Below are positions 1-6,809 of a stretch of DNA of 10,436 bases, piece after piece. Position numbers and translations under genes: made by a program. The stretch covers positions 11,808 to 22,243 of the forward strand of contig DHNJ01000132.1 in assembly GCA_002409445.1 (NCBI GenBank). The letters are read 5' to 3'. The DNA comes from Armatimonadetes bacterium UBA5419. Lineage in GTDB: Bacteria; Armatimonadota; UBA10988. The notes under the pieces are model-generated. The model saw nothing but the letters and a program-made list of their open reading frames with translations. It was not told where the DNA came from and did not search any database. Positions within the stretch are counted from its first letter, which is position 1; each line of letters begins with the position of its first letter.

Positions 1-567
1 GTCCTCGGCCCAGGCGATGGCCAGCTCGGGGCGGTTGAGGATGGCCAGCAGCTCGGCCAGGGCGGCGTCGCGCGGCCAGAGCAGGGCGGCGGGGTCGCGG
101 CGGTCGAAGAGGACCTTGACCTCGACGGCGATCTCGTCGAAGAGGCATTCGAGGTAGAGGCGGTAGCCTTTGTCGGGCAGCTCCTGGAGGCCGGGGGCGA
201 GGCCGCTGAACTCCTTGAAGCCGGTGGAGGCGGGGCCGTTGGAGACGCAGGGCTTGACCAGCGCGCGGGCCTCGAGCATCTTGAGCGCGGCGAGGCGGTT
301 GAGGGTGGTGAAGGCGGCCTCGCGCACGTAGGTGTCGACGGCATCTTGCTCGTTGGCGCCGCGCAGGCGGAGGTGCTCGAGGGTGGCGACGAGCTGGCTG
401 TGGATCCGGCGCTGGTCGGCGTCGAGATGGGCGCCCGGCTCGGCGGGGAGCGGGCGGCCGGCGCGGATGTCGTAGCGGCCGTCGAGCTGCTCGCGGAACT
501 CTGTCTCGAGGCACGATCGAGCGTTCTCGGTCGCCTTCTGGATCACCGCGCGGGTAGCTTTGTCCAT
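1..567 (-). CDS. pglX: PglX, BREX adenine-specific DNA methyltransferase (N-terminal 189 residues, cut by window edge)
   Basis: Begins with ATG at 567 (MDKATRAVIQKATENAR) and stays open to base 1, giving 189 residues; full PglX proteins are about 1,100-1,200 aa, so most of the gene is outside. The visible part matches the conserved PglX N-terminus as I know it: a basic start, an EPGAHLDADQR stretch, then AAFTTLNRLAALKMLEAR, FKEFSGLAPGL and LFDEIAVEVKVLFDRRDPAALLWP. PglX is the m6A methyltransferase that marks host BREX sites and is needed for phage exclusion. The catalytic NPPY motif is not in the window. The gene starts 10 bp after the brxC stop codon, with GGAG/GAGAG-type ribosome binding sequence overlapping the end of brxC, so it is read as the fifth gene of the operon. 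The family call is from recalled motifs, not a search. Confidence 0.93.
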   Translation of the reverse strand, partial: MDKATRAVIQKATENARSCLETEFREQLDGRYDIRAGRPLPAEPGAHLDADQRRIHSQLVATLEHLRLRGANEQDAVDTYVREAAFTTLNRLAALKMLEARALVKPCVSNGPASTGFKEFSGLAPGLQELPDKGYRLYLECLFDEIAVEVKVLFDRRDPAALLWPRDAALAELLAILNRPELAIAWAED

Positions 568-577
568 CGGTTAGCTC

Positions 578-3500
578 TCATCTCCAGGAGATGGTCTTGC
601 CCTCGTCGAGCAGCCGCTGACACTCAGCGCGGAGGGCTTGGAGGGCGGCCTCGAGGTCGGCGAGGCTGTCGATGCTGGTGGTGGCGAAGCGGGCGGGCTC
701 GAGCGTGACCAGTTGGTCGCCGACCACCAGCTGGCGCAGCTGCGTGATCGCCTGATCGCGTAGCGTGGGACAGGCGTCGGCGGCTGCGCGCAGCTCGCCG
801 AGGCTGACCTCGTCGCTGGGCGGAGCGCTGGTGCGTGCGTGCAGCGGCTGGGCGATGCGGGCCTGCTGCTCGGGCTCGACGGCGGCCCAGTCGGGGTCGG
901 TGGTGAGCCGCTCGAGCGCCGTCTTGTAGACCGCGGCGACCTGGGTGCTGGCGCTGGTGTGACGCCGGGAGTACTCGCTGTCGAGGCGGGTGGTGAGCGT
1001 GTCGATCGTGGCGAGCTCGTCGAAGAACAGGTCGCTGGTAAGGTAGCCGCGGAGGTCGTCGGCGGCGGTCTTGAGCGCGGGGTCGAGATCGGGCTCGGCG
1101 AGGAGCTGGCGGGCGCGGACGTCGAGGACGGCGCGCGCGTGGCCCAGGCGGCCGAGGCGGTCCGGGTCGAGGGTCTTCTGCAAGTCGAGCGAACGCTTCC
1201 GCGCGGCGGCGAGGGTGTCGGCGGAGGCGATGAAGGTCTTGATGACTGTCTTGTTGTCGCCGGCGCCGATCGTCTCGGCGGACTTCAGCGCTCCCTCGAG
1301 TTCCGCGGCGCCGGGCAGGCGGTGCTCGCGGAGGGTGCCGAGCACGGCGCGGACCGTCCGCGCGAGCTGGTCAACGGCGGTGCGAATGGCCGCGGCGACG
1401 GGGTCCTCGACGACCTCGTCGAGGTGCTGACCGAAAACCTCACGGTACATGGTCGCCGCGCGGATGACGTCGGCGTGCTCGAGGGTGTCGCGGACGCGGA
1501 AGGACATGGCCCGGAACTTGTTGTTGTGCGGCAGGCTGTCGCGGGCCTCGATGCTGGTTGCGTCGGTGATGGGATGGCTCTGGCTGGTCGCCTCGAGGCG
1601 GCCGGCGCGCAGCAGGCAGGCGGCGAACAGGCGCACCGTGTCGAACGGCCAGCCGTAGGGGGGCTGTTCAAAGTGGTCGGTCAGGGCTCGACCGGAGACG
1701 ATGTCGTTGTACTCCTGGCGGTTGCCGACATGGCTGAGCACGGCCTCGAGCGGCCCGCTGTCGCAGCGGAACGTGGTCGTGCCACCTTCGCTCTGCAGCA
1801 GGTTAAGCTCGCGGAAGACGCGGGGCAGGCCATCGAGGTTGTCCTCGTGCAGCAGGCGCTGCAGATCGGCGGCCGACACGCGCTTAGCCGCCTCTCTATA
1901 GCGGGGATAGAGCGTCGGCAGGCACTGGCTGAGGACGTCGCTGACCGCGGCGCGCACCTCGCGGTGCTGCTCGTCGGGGCGGCGGTCGTAGCCGCCGAAG
2001 AACACTCGCCCGGCAGCGATGCGTTCGCGCAGGAGCCGCTTGAGCTCGTCCTCGTGACGGCTGAGGCGAGCTTTCTCCTGGGCGGTGAGACCGCCCGCGC
2101 CGCTGTTGTCTTCTTGCTGCAGCATCTCCTCGGAGCGACAGTACTCGACCAGGTGGTTCGAGACCGCCTGGTCCAGCTCAGCGACCCAGAAGATGGCGTC
2201 GGTCTCGGTTTGACTACGGGTCTTGGCCTCGGCGATGAGTTCGTCGACCTGCGCGGCGGTCTCCGCGAGGGTCATATGCACGACGACGTCACCCTTGATC
2301 GCGTCGCGGCCGTTGATGGTCAGGCCGGCGGTGAAATCCTTCGTCTCGTGCAGGGTGTGCTTGGGCGTGGCCCACAGGCCGTGGATGATCTTGGCCTGGA
2401 CTCGGTGGAGGTCGCTCGGTTTCGGCGAATGGTTTTGGCGCTGCTGCTCCCAGCTGTCCTCGGCGGGCGAGGGGATGTGGTAACGGCCCTGGACGTCGCG
2501 GATCTGCAGCTCATCGGTGAGCGCAGCCAGCGCTTCGCGGACCGGTTGGAGCTGCGAGTCGGCGTCGACGGCGGGGTGGAGGACCGCGGCGATGTTCTCG
2601 GCGTTGCAGGGCACGTCTTCGCCGGCGTAGTTGAGCAGGCAGATGGCCTTGGCCACGGGCTGGGCCAGGCGGTGATCGACATATGCGGGGATGCCGTTGA
2701 TCTTGGTGACGATATCGTCAGGGATGTTGCCCACGAGCCGGTCATACATCAGGTCGAGCGTCGCCAGCGTGCCGACCGGCTGGTTGGCGAGGTCGGAGTC
2801 GGTGTGAATGAGGAGCTGCTGGGTGAGCTTGATGATGGTCCGGTTCGCGCCGCCCAGGTGCTTGTTGGGGCCGGCCTGGGTGCGCAGTCCGGAGACGACA
2901 TCGATTAGCAGGCCGATATGGTAGGGCAGCAGCGGGTAGTACTTGATGAACGAGTCGGCGTCGAGCGCTGGCGCGGAGGCACGGCCGATGAGGCGAGTGT
3001 TGGCGTCCAGTCGCGCGCGGAACTCCTCGTAGAGCTCGCGCAAGGTGGTCTGGGCCTCGGGGTTCTTGGCCAGGACGCGGCGGCTGGTGACCTCGGCGAT
3101 ATCCGAGGGGTCGAGGTGGATCTGCGTGGAGAAGCGATCCATGATCTTGGGTAGCTCGAGCTTGGTGCTGTCGATCCCGCTGACGACTTCGTTGAGCCGC
3201 TCCTGGGCGGTGACCACGAGCCAAAACCGGCCTTTGCCGATGCGCCCCAGGTCTTCGACAATGGCCTGGAGGTCCAGCATCTTCTGCAGGTCGCTGGCGA
3301 TGAACTGACCGACCTCATCGATGACCAAGACCGCTGCCCGCCCGGGCCGCCGGCGCTCCATCAGCTCCTTGATCCGCGTGGCCAGCCGGTCGGGGCTGAT
3401 GGCGGCCCGGCCTTGCACGGCCTGCAACCAGGAGTCCTGGGTGGCGTAGGTGCCCGGGTCAAGCGCGTACATGACCGCACTGGCGCGGCTCAGCGCGACG

Positions 3501-4123
3501 GCGGTCAGGCTCTTATCGTCGGCCCAGGTGGACGGGCTGTAGGTCCGCGCATAGGCCTCCTCGAACCGGGCCAGCTGGCCGTTCTGCTCCAGGGTGATCT
3601 CGAGTTCGGCGAGGTCTAGGTCGCTGGGATAGCCGAGCTGCTCGAGGAACACACGATAGAGGATCTCGGTGACCTTTTGGTCCGGGTTGACCACATTGTG
3701 GTGGCTGGCGATGTCGAAGATGACCGCTTCGGTGGGGATGTTCTCGGCAGTCAGGCTGAGGAGCTGGCGGAGCCTGGGGTCGTCCGTGCGCTGGGCCAAC
3801 AGCTGGCTGGCGGTGCTGTCGCCGACGGTGCGGTTGGCGAGGGCGAGGCCGAGGATCTTAGCAAAGCTGGACTTACCGGAGCCGAAGAAGCCCGAGATCC
3901 AGACCGCGATCGCCTCATGCGGCTTCTGCGGGGTCTCGAGGTAGCGATCGAGCAGCCTGACAAAGTGGTCTCGGATCGCCGCGGTCACCACGTACTCGCC
4001 CAGCTCGCTGGCGAGCACTTGCTCATCGGTCTGATCGACTTTGATGACCTCTTCGATCTGGCGGTTGATGTCGTGGCGGAAGAGGCTGCCGACGCGGTTG
4101 TCCGAGGGTTGTGTGCCGGGCAT
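578..4123 (-). CDS. brxC: BrxC, BREX system P-loop ATPase
   Basis: 1,181 aa, the usual size for BrxC (about 1,200 aa). BrxC is a large AAA+-like ATPase required for BREX defence and, in studied systems, for host methylation. Seen directly: Walker A GFFGSGKSS at residues 78-86, preceded by the family-typical AIAVWIS strand; Walker B AAVLVIDEVGQFI at 263-275 (D269, E270); a sensor-1-like WLVVTAQERL at about 301-310; and an early HDINRQIEEVIKVDQ segment typical of BrxC N-termini. The C-terminal 500 residues are charged and helical, consistent with the family. The ATG lies directly against the brxB TAA stop (TAAATG), with AAGGA 8 nt upstream, so translation is probably coupled. No frameshift is seen. 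A large ORF on the opposite strand is a codon-bias shadow. Confidence 0.96.
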   Translation of the reverse strand: MPGTQPSDNRVGSLFRHDINRQIEEVIKVDQTDEQVLASELGEYVVTAAIRDHFVRLLDRYLETPQKPHEAIAVWISGFFGSGKSSFAKILGLALANRTVGDSTASQLLAQRTDDPRLRQLLSLTAENIPTEAVIFDIASHHNVVNPDQKVTEILYRVFLEQLGYPSDLDLAELEITLEQNGQLARFEEAYARTYSPSTWADDKSLTAVALSRASAVMYALDPGTYATQDSWLQAVQGRAAISPDRLATRIKELMERRRPGRAAVLVIDEVGQFIASDLQKMLDLQAIVEDLGRIGKGRFWLVVTAQERLNEVVSGIDSTKLELPKIMDRFSTQIHLDPSDIAEVTSRRVLAKNPEAQTTLRELYEEFRARLDANTRLIGRASAPALDADSFIKYYPLLPYHIGLLIDVVSGLRTQAGPNKHLGGANRTIIKLTQQLLIHTDSDLANQPVGTLATLDLMYDRLVGNIPDDIVTKINGIPAYVDHRLAQPVAKAICLLNYAGEDVPCNAENIAAVLHPAVDADSQLQPVREALAALTDELQIRDVQGRYHIPSPAEDSWEQQRQNHSPKPSDLHRVQAKIIHGLWATPKHTLHETKDFTAGLTINGRDAIKGDVVVHMTLAETAAQVDELIAEAKTRSQTETDAIFWVAELDQAVSNHLVEYCRSEEMLQQEDNSGAGGLTAQEKARLSRHEDELKRLLRERIAAGRVFFGGYDRRPDEQHREVRAAVSDVLSQCLPTLYPRYREAAKRVSAADLQRLLHEDNLDGLPRVFRELNLLQSEGGTTTFRCDSGPLEAVLSHVGNRQEYNDIVSGRALTDHFEQPPYGWPFDTVRLFAACLLRAGRLEATSQSHPITDATSIEARDSLPHNNKFRAMSFRVRDTLEHADVIRAATMYREVFGQHLDEVVEDPVAAAIRTAVDQLARTVRAVLGTLREHRLPGAAELEGALKSAETIGAGDNKTVIKTFIASADTLAAARKRSLDLQKTLDPDRLGRLGHARAVLDVRARQLLAEPDLDPALKTAADDLRGYLTSDLFFDELATIDTLTTRLDSEYSRRHTSASTQVAAVYKTALERLTTDPDWAAVEPEQQARIAQPLHARTSAPPSDEVSLGELRAAADACPTLRDQAITQLRQLVVGDQLVTLEPARFATTSIDSLADLEAALQALRAECQRLLDEGKTISWR

Positions 4124-4702
4124 TTAGAAGATCCTTGTGCGATAGCTGCTGTCGGCGGTATGCACGCCCATGAAGCAGAGCCCAGAGGGGTGGTCGAGCG
4201 CGCCGGGGTAGAAGAGCACCGTGGGTACGGTCAGCGCGGCGCTGAGGTGATCGAGGAGGGCCGAGGTCCGGTAGACGGGGTAGAGCGCACCCGCGCGGAC
4301 GATGAAGACCACGTCGCGAGCCGGGTCGGGCTCGTGGGGCAGGCGGGCGGCGACCAGGTCCGCGAACCGCTCCTTTTTCAGCACGTCGGTGACGGTGTTG
4401 GCCATGGTCTTGAGCCCGACCTTGGTCTCGAGCTCGATCATCTGCGCGGCGTCGAAGCCTCGCGCGGCAAGCGCGGCATCGAGACATTCGGCCAACGAGA
4501 TCACCGTCACGCGCTTGCCGGCGCTGCCGACGAGCCGCGTCTGGAGGTCCATCACCTCGCGGCGCAGGGCGAACTCGTGCCGCGGCGGGTACCAGAAGAT
4601 GGCCGCGGGTCGGCTGCCATTGCCCTTGAGCTTGGGCCCGGGATCGGGCAAGCGCAGGATCGGCTCGAGGTCGTCTTTTAGGCGTTTCCTCACTTGTGTC
4701 AT
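4124..4702 (-). CDS. brxB: BrxB, BREX core protein (DUF1788)
   Basis: 192 aa, matching the usual 190-200 aa of BrxB (DUF1788). BrxB is a conserved core component of BREX whose biochemical role is not well defined. The C-terminus carries the family signature VPTVLFYPG followed by LCFMG and a terminal SSYRTRIF, and the middle has VVFIVRAGALYPVYRTSALLDHL, also typical. The start ATG at 4702 overlaps the brxA stop by 4 bp (ATGA), and a GGAG lies 8 nt upstream inside the end of brxA. The stop TAA touches the brxC ATG. Size, motifs and position between brxA and brxC agree with one another. Confidence 0.93.
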   Translation of the reverse strand: MTQVRKRLKDDLEPILRLPDPGPKLKGNGSRPAAIFWYPPRHEFALRREVMDLQTRLVGSAGKRVTVISLAECLDAALAARGFDAAQMIELETKVGLKTMANTVTDVLKKERFADLVAARLPHEPDPARDVVFIVRAGALYPVYRTSALLDHLSAALTVPTVLFYPGALDHPSGLCFMGVHTADSSYRTRIF

Positions 4703-5484
4703 TGGACCATCTCCGCCGCGTACTCCGCGGCCGAGGCCAGCGGCAGGCTGAGTTGGGCTAGACTGCCAGCGACCTGGTAGTCGAGCCAGTGCATCTGGTG
4801 GAGGCGAAAGAGCTCGCGTTCGACGTCGGACTCATCCATCAGGAAGAGGCGCCAGTCCTCGGCGGCGATGGTGCGGCGGGTGTTGCCGGTCCGTTCATAG
4901 AGCGCGTAGAGCAGGTAGAGGAAGCTTTCGTCGGGCAGGCGGTAGCGCGTGAACTCGCGGGCGACCGTGCCCCGCAGCAAGCCGAAGTCGACCGCCATGC
5001 GCAGCAGGCCTTGGGCCACGCGGGCCGTCGTTACCGGGCGCCACGGCTGGGCCGCGCCGGGCCGGCTCCGGACCGCGTCCTGCACATAGGCCACGACCTC
5101 CTCGACGTGCAGGCGGTAGGTGCCCGCGGTGTACTGGGTGTAGAGCCAGCGGGTGAAAAAGTCGCGGACCAGGAACTCGTCGCGGGTCATGTGCCAGAGG
5201 AGCAGCGGTGCCCAGCGTTGGCGATCGAGCCCCGCCTGGGCCAGGAGCACCAGGGGCCGGTCGCGGCCGGTGGGATCGAAGCGGCGGCTGAGCACGCGGA
5301 CGATGTCGCGTAGCCAGTTGGCGCTGGAGGCGCCGATCGGGTCCTCGGCCTGGATCCGGTCGAGGTTTGCCTTGCTGTCTTGGGCCAGATCCCAATGGCA
5401 GAAGGCGGTGTAGGTCTCGTCGATCAGCGACCCTTTGATGATCGTGAACGACGAGATCTGCTCCGCGCGTGACGGCTCAGACAC
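4699..5484 (-). CDS. brxA: BrxA, BREX core protein (DUF1819), GTG start
   Basis: 261 aa, slightly longer than many BrxA proteins (about 200-250 aa). BrxA (DUF1819) is a small helical DNA-binding protein of the BREX core. Seen: the N-terminal SFTIIKGSLIDETYTAFCHWD, resembling the 'kg.l..e.......' opening of the family; the LLWHMTRDEFLVRDFFTRWLY segment, which is the usual centre; and FGLLRG plus PDESFLYLLYALYE in the second half. The start is GTG at 5484, overlapping the brxE stop by 8 bp, with a strong GGGGAGG 6 nt upstream that decides it. The C-terminal STOP overlaps brxB by 4 bp. A core role is supported by gene order. Confidence 0.9.
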   Translation of the reverse strand: MSEPSRAEQISSFTIIKGSLIDETYTAFCHWDLAQDSKANLDRIQAEDPIGASSANWLRDIVRVLSRRFDPTGRDRPLVLLAQAGLDRQRWAPLLLWHMTRDEFLVRDFFTRWLYTQYTAGTYRLHVEEVVAYVQDAVRSRPGAAQPWRPVTTARVAQGLLRMAVDFGLLRGTVAREFTRYRLPDESFLYLLYALYERTGNTRRTIAAEDWRLFLMDESDVERELFRLHQMHWLDYQVAGSLAQLSLPLASAAEYAAEMVQ

Positions 5485-6037
5485 CGGCCGCCTCCCCGGT
5501 TGCGTAGGGGACGACGAGCTGGCGTGGCCCGCCCCGGCCGAACGCCGCGGCGAGCAGGGTCATCTGGTCGTCGAGGGACAGCCCGGCGGTCGGCACGTGG
5601 ACGACCCAGCCGCCTGTTTCGAGAGGCAGCGCGGCGGCGATCTGGGCGAGCTCGTCGGAGAGCAGGCCGAACTGCTGGAGCGAGGCGCAGAGGTCCGCAC
5701 CCTGACAGCCCGCGAGCTGGTCGAAGAACGGCCGCCACGTGTCGACGTCCTCGACCCACTGGGGCCACTGTTCGTCGAAGCGGGCCGCGGGCTCGGGCGG
5801 CAGGTTCCACAGGGTGAGGCTGCCCGGCCGGCGGTAGTGAGGCTCCTCGCACCGTCGGCGCGCCACCTCGAAGACAATCCGCGCTTGGGCGAACAGGTGC
5901 GTGCGGGGGAACCCGGGGCTTAGTGCCTGGGCGCCGAGCGGGGCCAGCAGCTGGTTGGTATTCCACCACCCACCGGCGTCCATCTCACCATGGCGTGCAA
6001 CGACCAGGCGTAGTTTCAGTAAGCGAGCGAGTTCCAC
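5477..6037 (-). CDS. brxE: BrxE family protein, first gene of the BREX operon (type 6 marker)
   Basis: 186 aa, the size expected of BrxE. The sequence opens with a helical LARLLKLRLVVARHGEMDAGGWWNTNQLL stretch (residues 3-31) holding the paired tryptophans W24-W25, then FPRTHLFAQARIVFEVARRRC (43-63) and SLTLWNLP (73-80), a pattern I associate with BrxE. The function of BrxE is unknown; its presence ahead of brxA is a hallmark of type 6 BREX in the published classification. The start is GTG at 6037, chosen because GGAGG lies a few bases upstream and because the conserved N-terminal segment requires it; the next in-frame ATG is at residue 19 and would remove the first conserved helix. It overlaps brxA by 8 bp. 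The family assignment is by recalled pattern and context. Confidence 0.85.
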   Translation of the reverse strand: MELARLLKLRLVVARHGEMDAGGWWNTNQLLAPLGAQALSPGFPRTHLFAQARIVFEVARRRCEEPHYRRPGSLTLWNLPPEPAARFDEQWPQWVEDVDTWRPFFDQLAGCQGADLCASLQQFGLLSDELAQIAAALPLETGGWVVHVPTAGLSLDDQMTLLAAAFGRGGPRQLVVPYATGEAAGV

Positions 6038-6142
6038 GCACCCCTCCGTGCGCCCGCCAGCCGCCGACTGGTCAGGCCAGAGGGCTCAGCACCCCGGGCG
6101 CGATCGAGCCGGGCTAGCCACCCGAGTGAGCGAGCCGTGAGC

Positions 6143-6188
6143 GCATGGCCCGGCGATACCCTCTGCAAAGGATATAGCACGGCCCGGC
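6143..6188. repeat. Pair of 12-bp direct repeats over the BREX promoter (possible operator)
   Basis: GCATGGCCCGGC (6143-6154) and GCACGGCCCGGC (6177-6188) match at 11 of 12 positions and are offset by 34 bp, a little over three helical turns. The second copy lies fully within the spacer of the predicted BREX promoter, and the first lies about 10-20 bp downstream of the predicted start. A protein binding both could repress the operon. In a GC-rich genome short matches of this kind can be chance, so this is a suggestion resting on placement. Confidence 0.35.
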
Positions 6189-6199
6189 AACGAGTGCAA
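6171..6199 (-). promoter_or_regulatory. Predicted sigma70-type promoter of the BREX operon
   Basis: On the minus strand, TTGCAC (6199-6194) and TATATC (6176-6171) are separated by exactly 17 bp, close to the TTGACA-17-TATAAT consensus and unusual in such GC-rich DNA. Transcription would start near 6164, giving a leader of roughly 125-130 nt before the brxE GTG. It lies in the only gap between the Fe-S carrier gene and brxE, where the operon promoter is expected. This is a sequence match only; no start site is known. Confidence 0.5.
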
Positions 6200-6202
6200 C
6201 CT

Positions 6203-6215
6203 GCTCGCTGCGAGC
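6203..6215. repeat. Short perfect inverted repeat just after the Fe-S carrier gene
   Basis: GCTCGC-T-GCGAGC forms a perfect inverted repeat beginning four bases beyond the TAA stop of the Fe-S carrier gene (minus strand) and just upstream of the BREX -35 element. As RNA it would make a short GC-rich hairpin, but no run of U follows, so it is at best a weak terminator; it could also be a protein site. Confidence 0.3.
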
Positions 6216-6218
6216 CCT

Positions 6219-6632
6219 TTACCCCCCGCAGCCGCACCCGCCGTCGTGGCCGTGGCCGTGCCCATGCCCGTGCCCGTGGGCGTGGGAGCCGCAGGAGCCG
6301 GAGCCGTCGCCTTCGTTGTCGCAGTTGCAGTCGCCGCAGTTGCTCTTCGAGTTGGGGTTGTCGATCTTGAAGCCGCCGCCCATGGGGGTGTCGACGAAGT
6401 CGATGGTCGCGCCGTCGAGCGCTTCGTGGCTCATCGGGTCGACGAGGACGGTCAGGCCGTGGTTGACGAACGAGAGGTCGGAGGGGCTCGGGGATTCGTC
6501 GATCGCGAGGCCGTATTGGTAGCCGCTGCAGCCGCTGCCCGCGATCCAGATGCGCAGGGCGCTGTCGGGTTTGGCTTCGGCGGCCAGCACCTTCGTGATC
6601 TCGGCGGCGGCACGTTCGGTCATGGACACCAT
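6219..6632 (-). CDS. A-type iron-sulfur carrier (IscA/ErpA/HesB family) with His-Gly/Cys-rich tail
   Basis: 137 aa with the start at 6632, chosen because GAGGAG lies 8 nt upstream; a start at 6653 (144 aa) is possible but has no such site. A-type carriers hold an Fe-S cluster and pass it to client enzymes. Seen: MTERAAAEITKVL near the N-terminus, LRIWIAGSGCSGYQYGLA with Cys35, and VDPMSHEALDGATIDFVD, all family features, and GGGFKIDNPN before the C-terminal cysteines. With this start the first cysteine is residue 35 and the next 99, the same numbers as in E. coli IscA. The usual CGCG motif is replaced by CGDCNC (Cys99, Cys102, Cys104), and about 30 extra residues follow, with Cys114, a HAHGHGHGHGHGHD run (117-130) and terminal CGCGG (Cys133, Cys135). 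The tail looks like a metal-binding extension comparable in style to SlyD tails. It lies upstream of BREX on the same strand but is probably a housekeeping gene. Confidence 0.88.
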   Translation of the reverse strand: MVSMTERAAAEITKVLAAEAKPDSALRIWIAGSGCSGYQYGLAIDESPSPSDLSFVNHGLTVLVDPMSHEALDGATIDFVDTPMGGGFKIDNPNSKSNCGDCNCDNEGDGSGSCGSHAHGHGHGHGHGHDGGCGCGG

Positions 6633-6668
6633 CGACGCATCTCCTCGGCCCATCAGGCCACACCCTTC

Positions 6669-6699
6669 ATTGTAAGCCAGGTTGACGCGGGTTGGCCAA
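6669..6699 (-). promoter_or_regulatory. Possible promoter of the Fe-S carrier gene
   Basis: On the minus strand TACAAT (6674-6669) is a good -10 element; TTGGCC (6699-6694) lies 19 bp upstream, a long spacer. A start near 6661 would leave a leader of about 30 nt before the ATG at 6632. The -35 overlaps a perfect 8-bp palindrome (TTGGCCAA, 6692-6699). Confidence 0.35.
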
Positions 6700-6753
6700 T
6701 TGTCGTCATTTGGTTACATCGGGGTTGACCCAACCGGGTATCCGTGTCGTCAT
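6681..6753 (+). promoter_or_regulatory. Duplicated promoter-like module GTTGAC-N17/18-CGTCAT
   Basis: Copy one has GTTGAC at 6681-6686 and CGTCAT at 6704-6709 (17 bp apart). Copy two has GTTGAC at 6724-6729 and CGTCAT at 6748-6753 (18 bp apart). The second half matches over nine bases (TGTCGTCAT at 6701-6709 and 6745-6753). The spacing is that of -35 and -10 elements, and CGTC-type -10 elements are known for several ECF sigma factors. The module precedes the small peptide ORF and the sigma-like gene, so tandem autoregulated promoters or two operator sites are the simplest readings. A small inverted repeat (GGTTG-ACC-CAACC, 6723-6735) lies within copy two. No transcript evidence is available. 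Confidence 0.35.
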
Positions 6754-6809
6754 AAGCAATAGGAACGACCCGCGGGCGTGGCCCGCACATGTCATGGGAG
6801 GCATGGGTC

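Noticed and set aside
839..2908. A 689-aa plus-strand ORF opposite brxC
   Set aside because: It is the antisense shadow of a high-GC gene: valine/glycine/leucine-rich, no domain, no ribosome binding site of note, while the minus strand has clear BrxC motifs.
3677..4681. A 334-aa plus-strand ORF opposite the brxC start and brxB
   Set aside because: Antisense to two well-supported BREX genes, with no motif of its own.
6123..6147. A roughly 10-codon ORF in the brxE leader (minus strand, ATG near 6147)
   Set aside because: No ribosome binding site and only about ten codons; nothing supports translation.
6243..6284. The hexameric repeat taken as a CRISPR array or mobile-element repeat
   Set aside because: There are no spacers; it is a six-base coding repeat that specifies the His-Gly run of the Fe-S carrier.
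6246..6728. A 160-aa plus-strand ORF opposite the Fe-S carrier
   Set aside because: Its repetitive Val-Ala-Pro start is the complement of the His-Gly repeat; the minus strand encodes a clear A-type carrier.
6751..6762. A sigma70 -10 element paired with TTGACC at 6725-6730
   Set aside because: The only A/T-rich hexamer (CATAAG) is 20 bp away and a poor match, so a housekeeping-type promoter is not convincing here.
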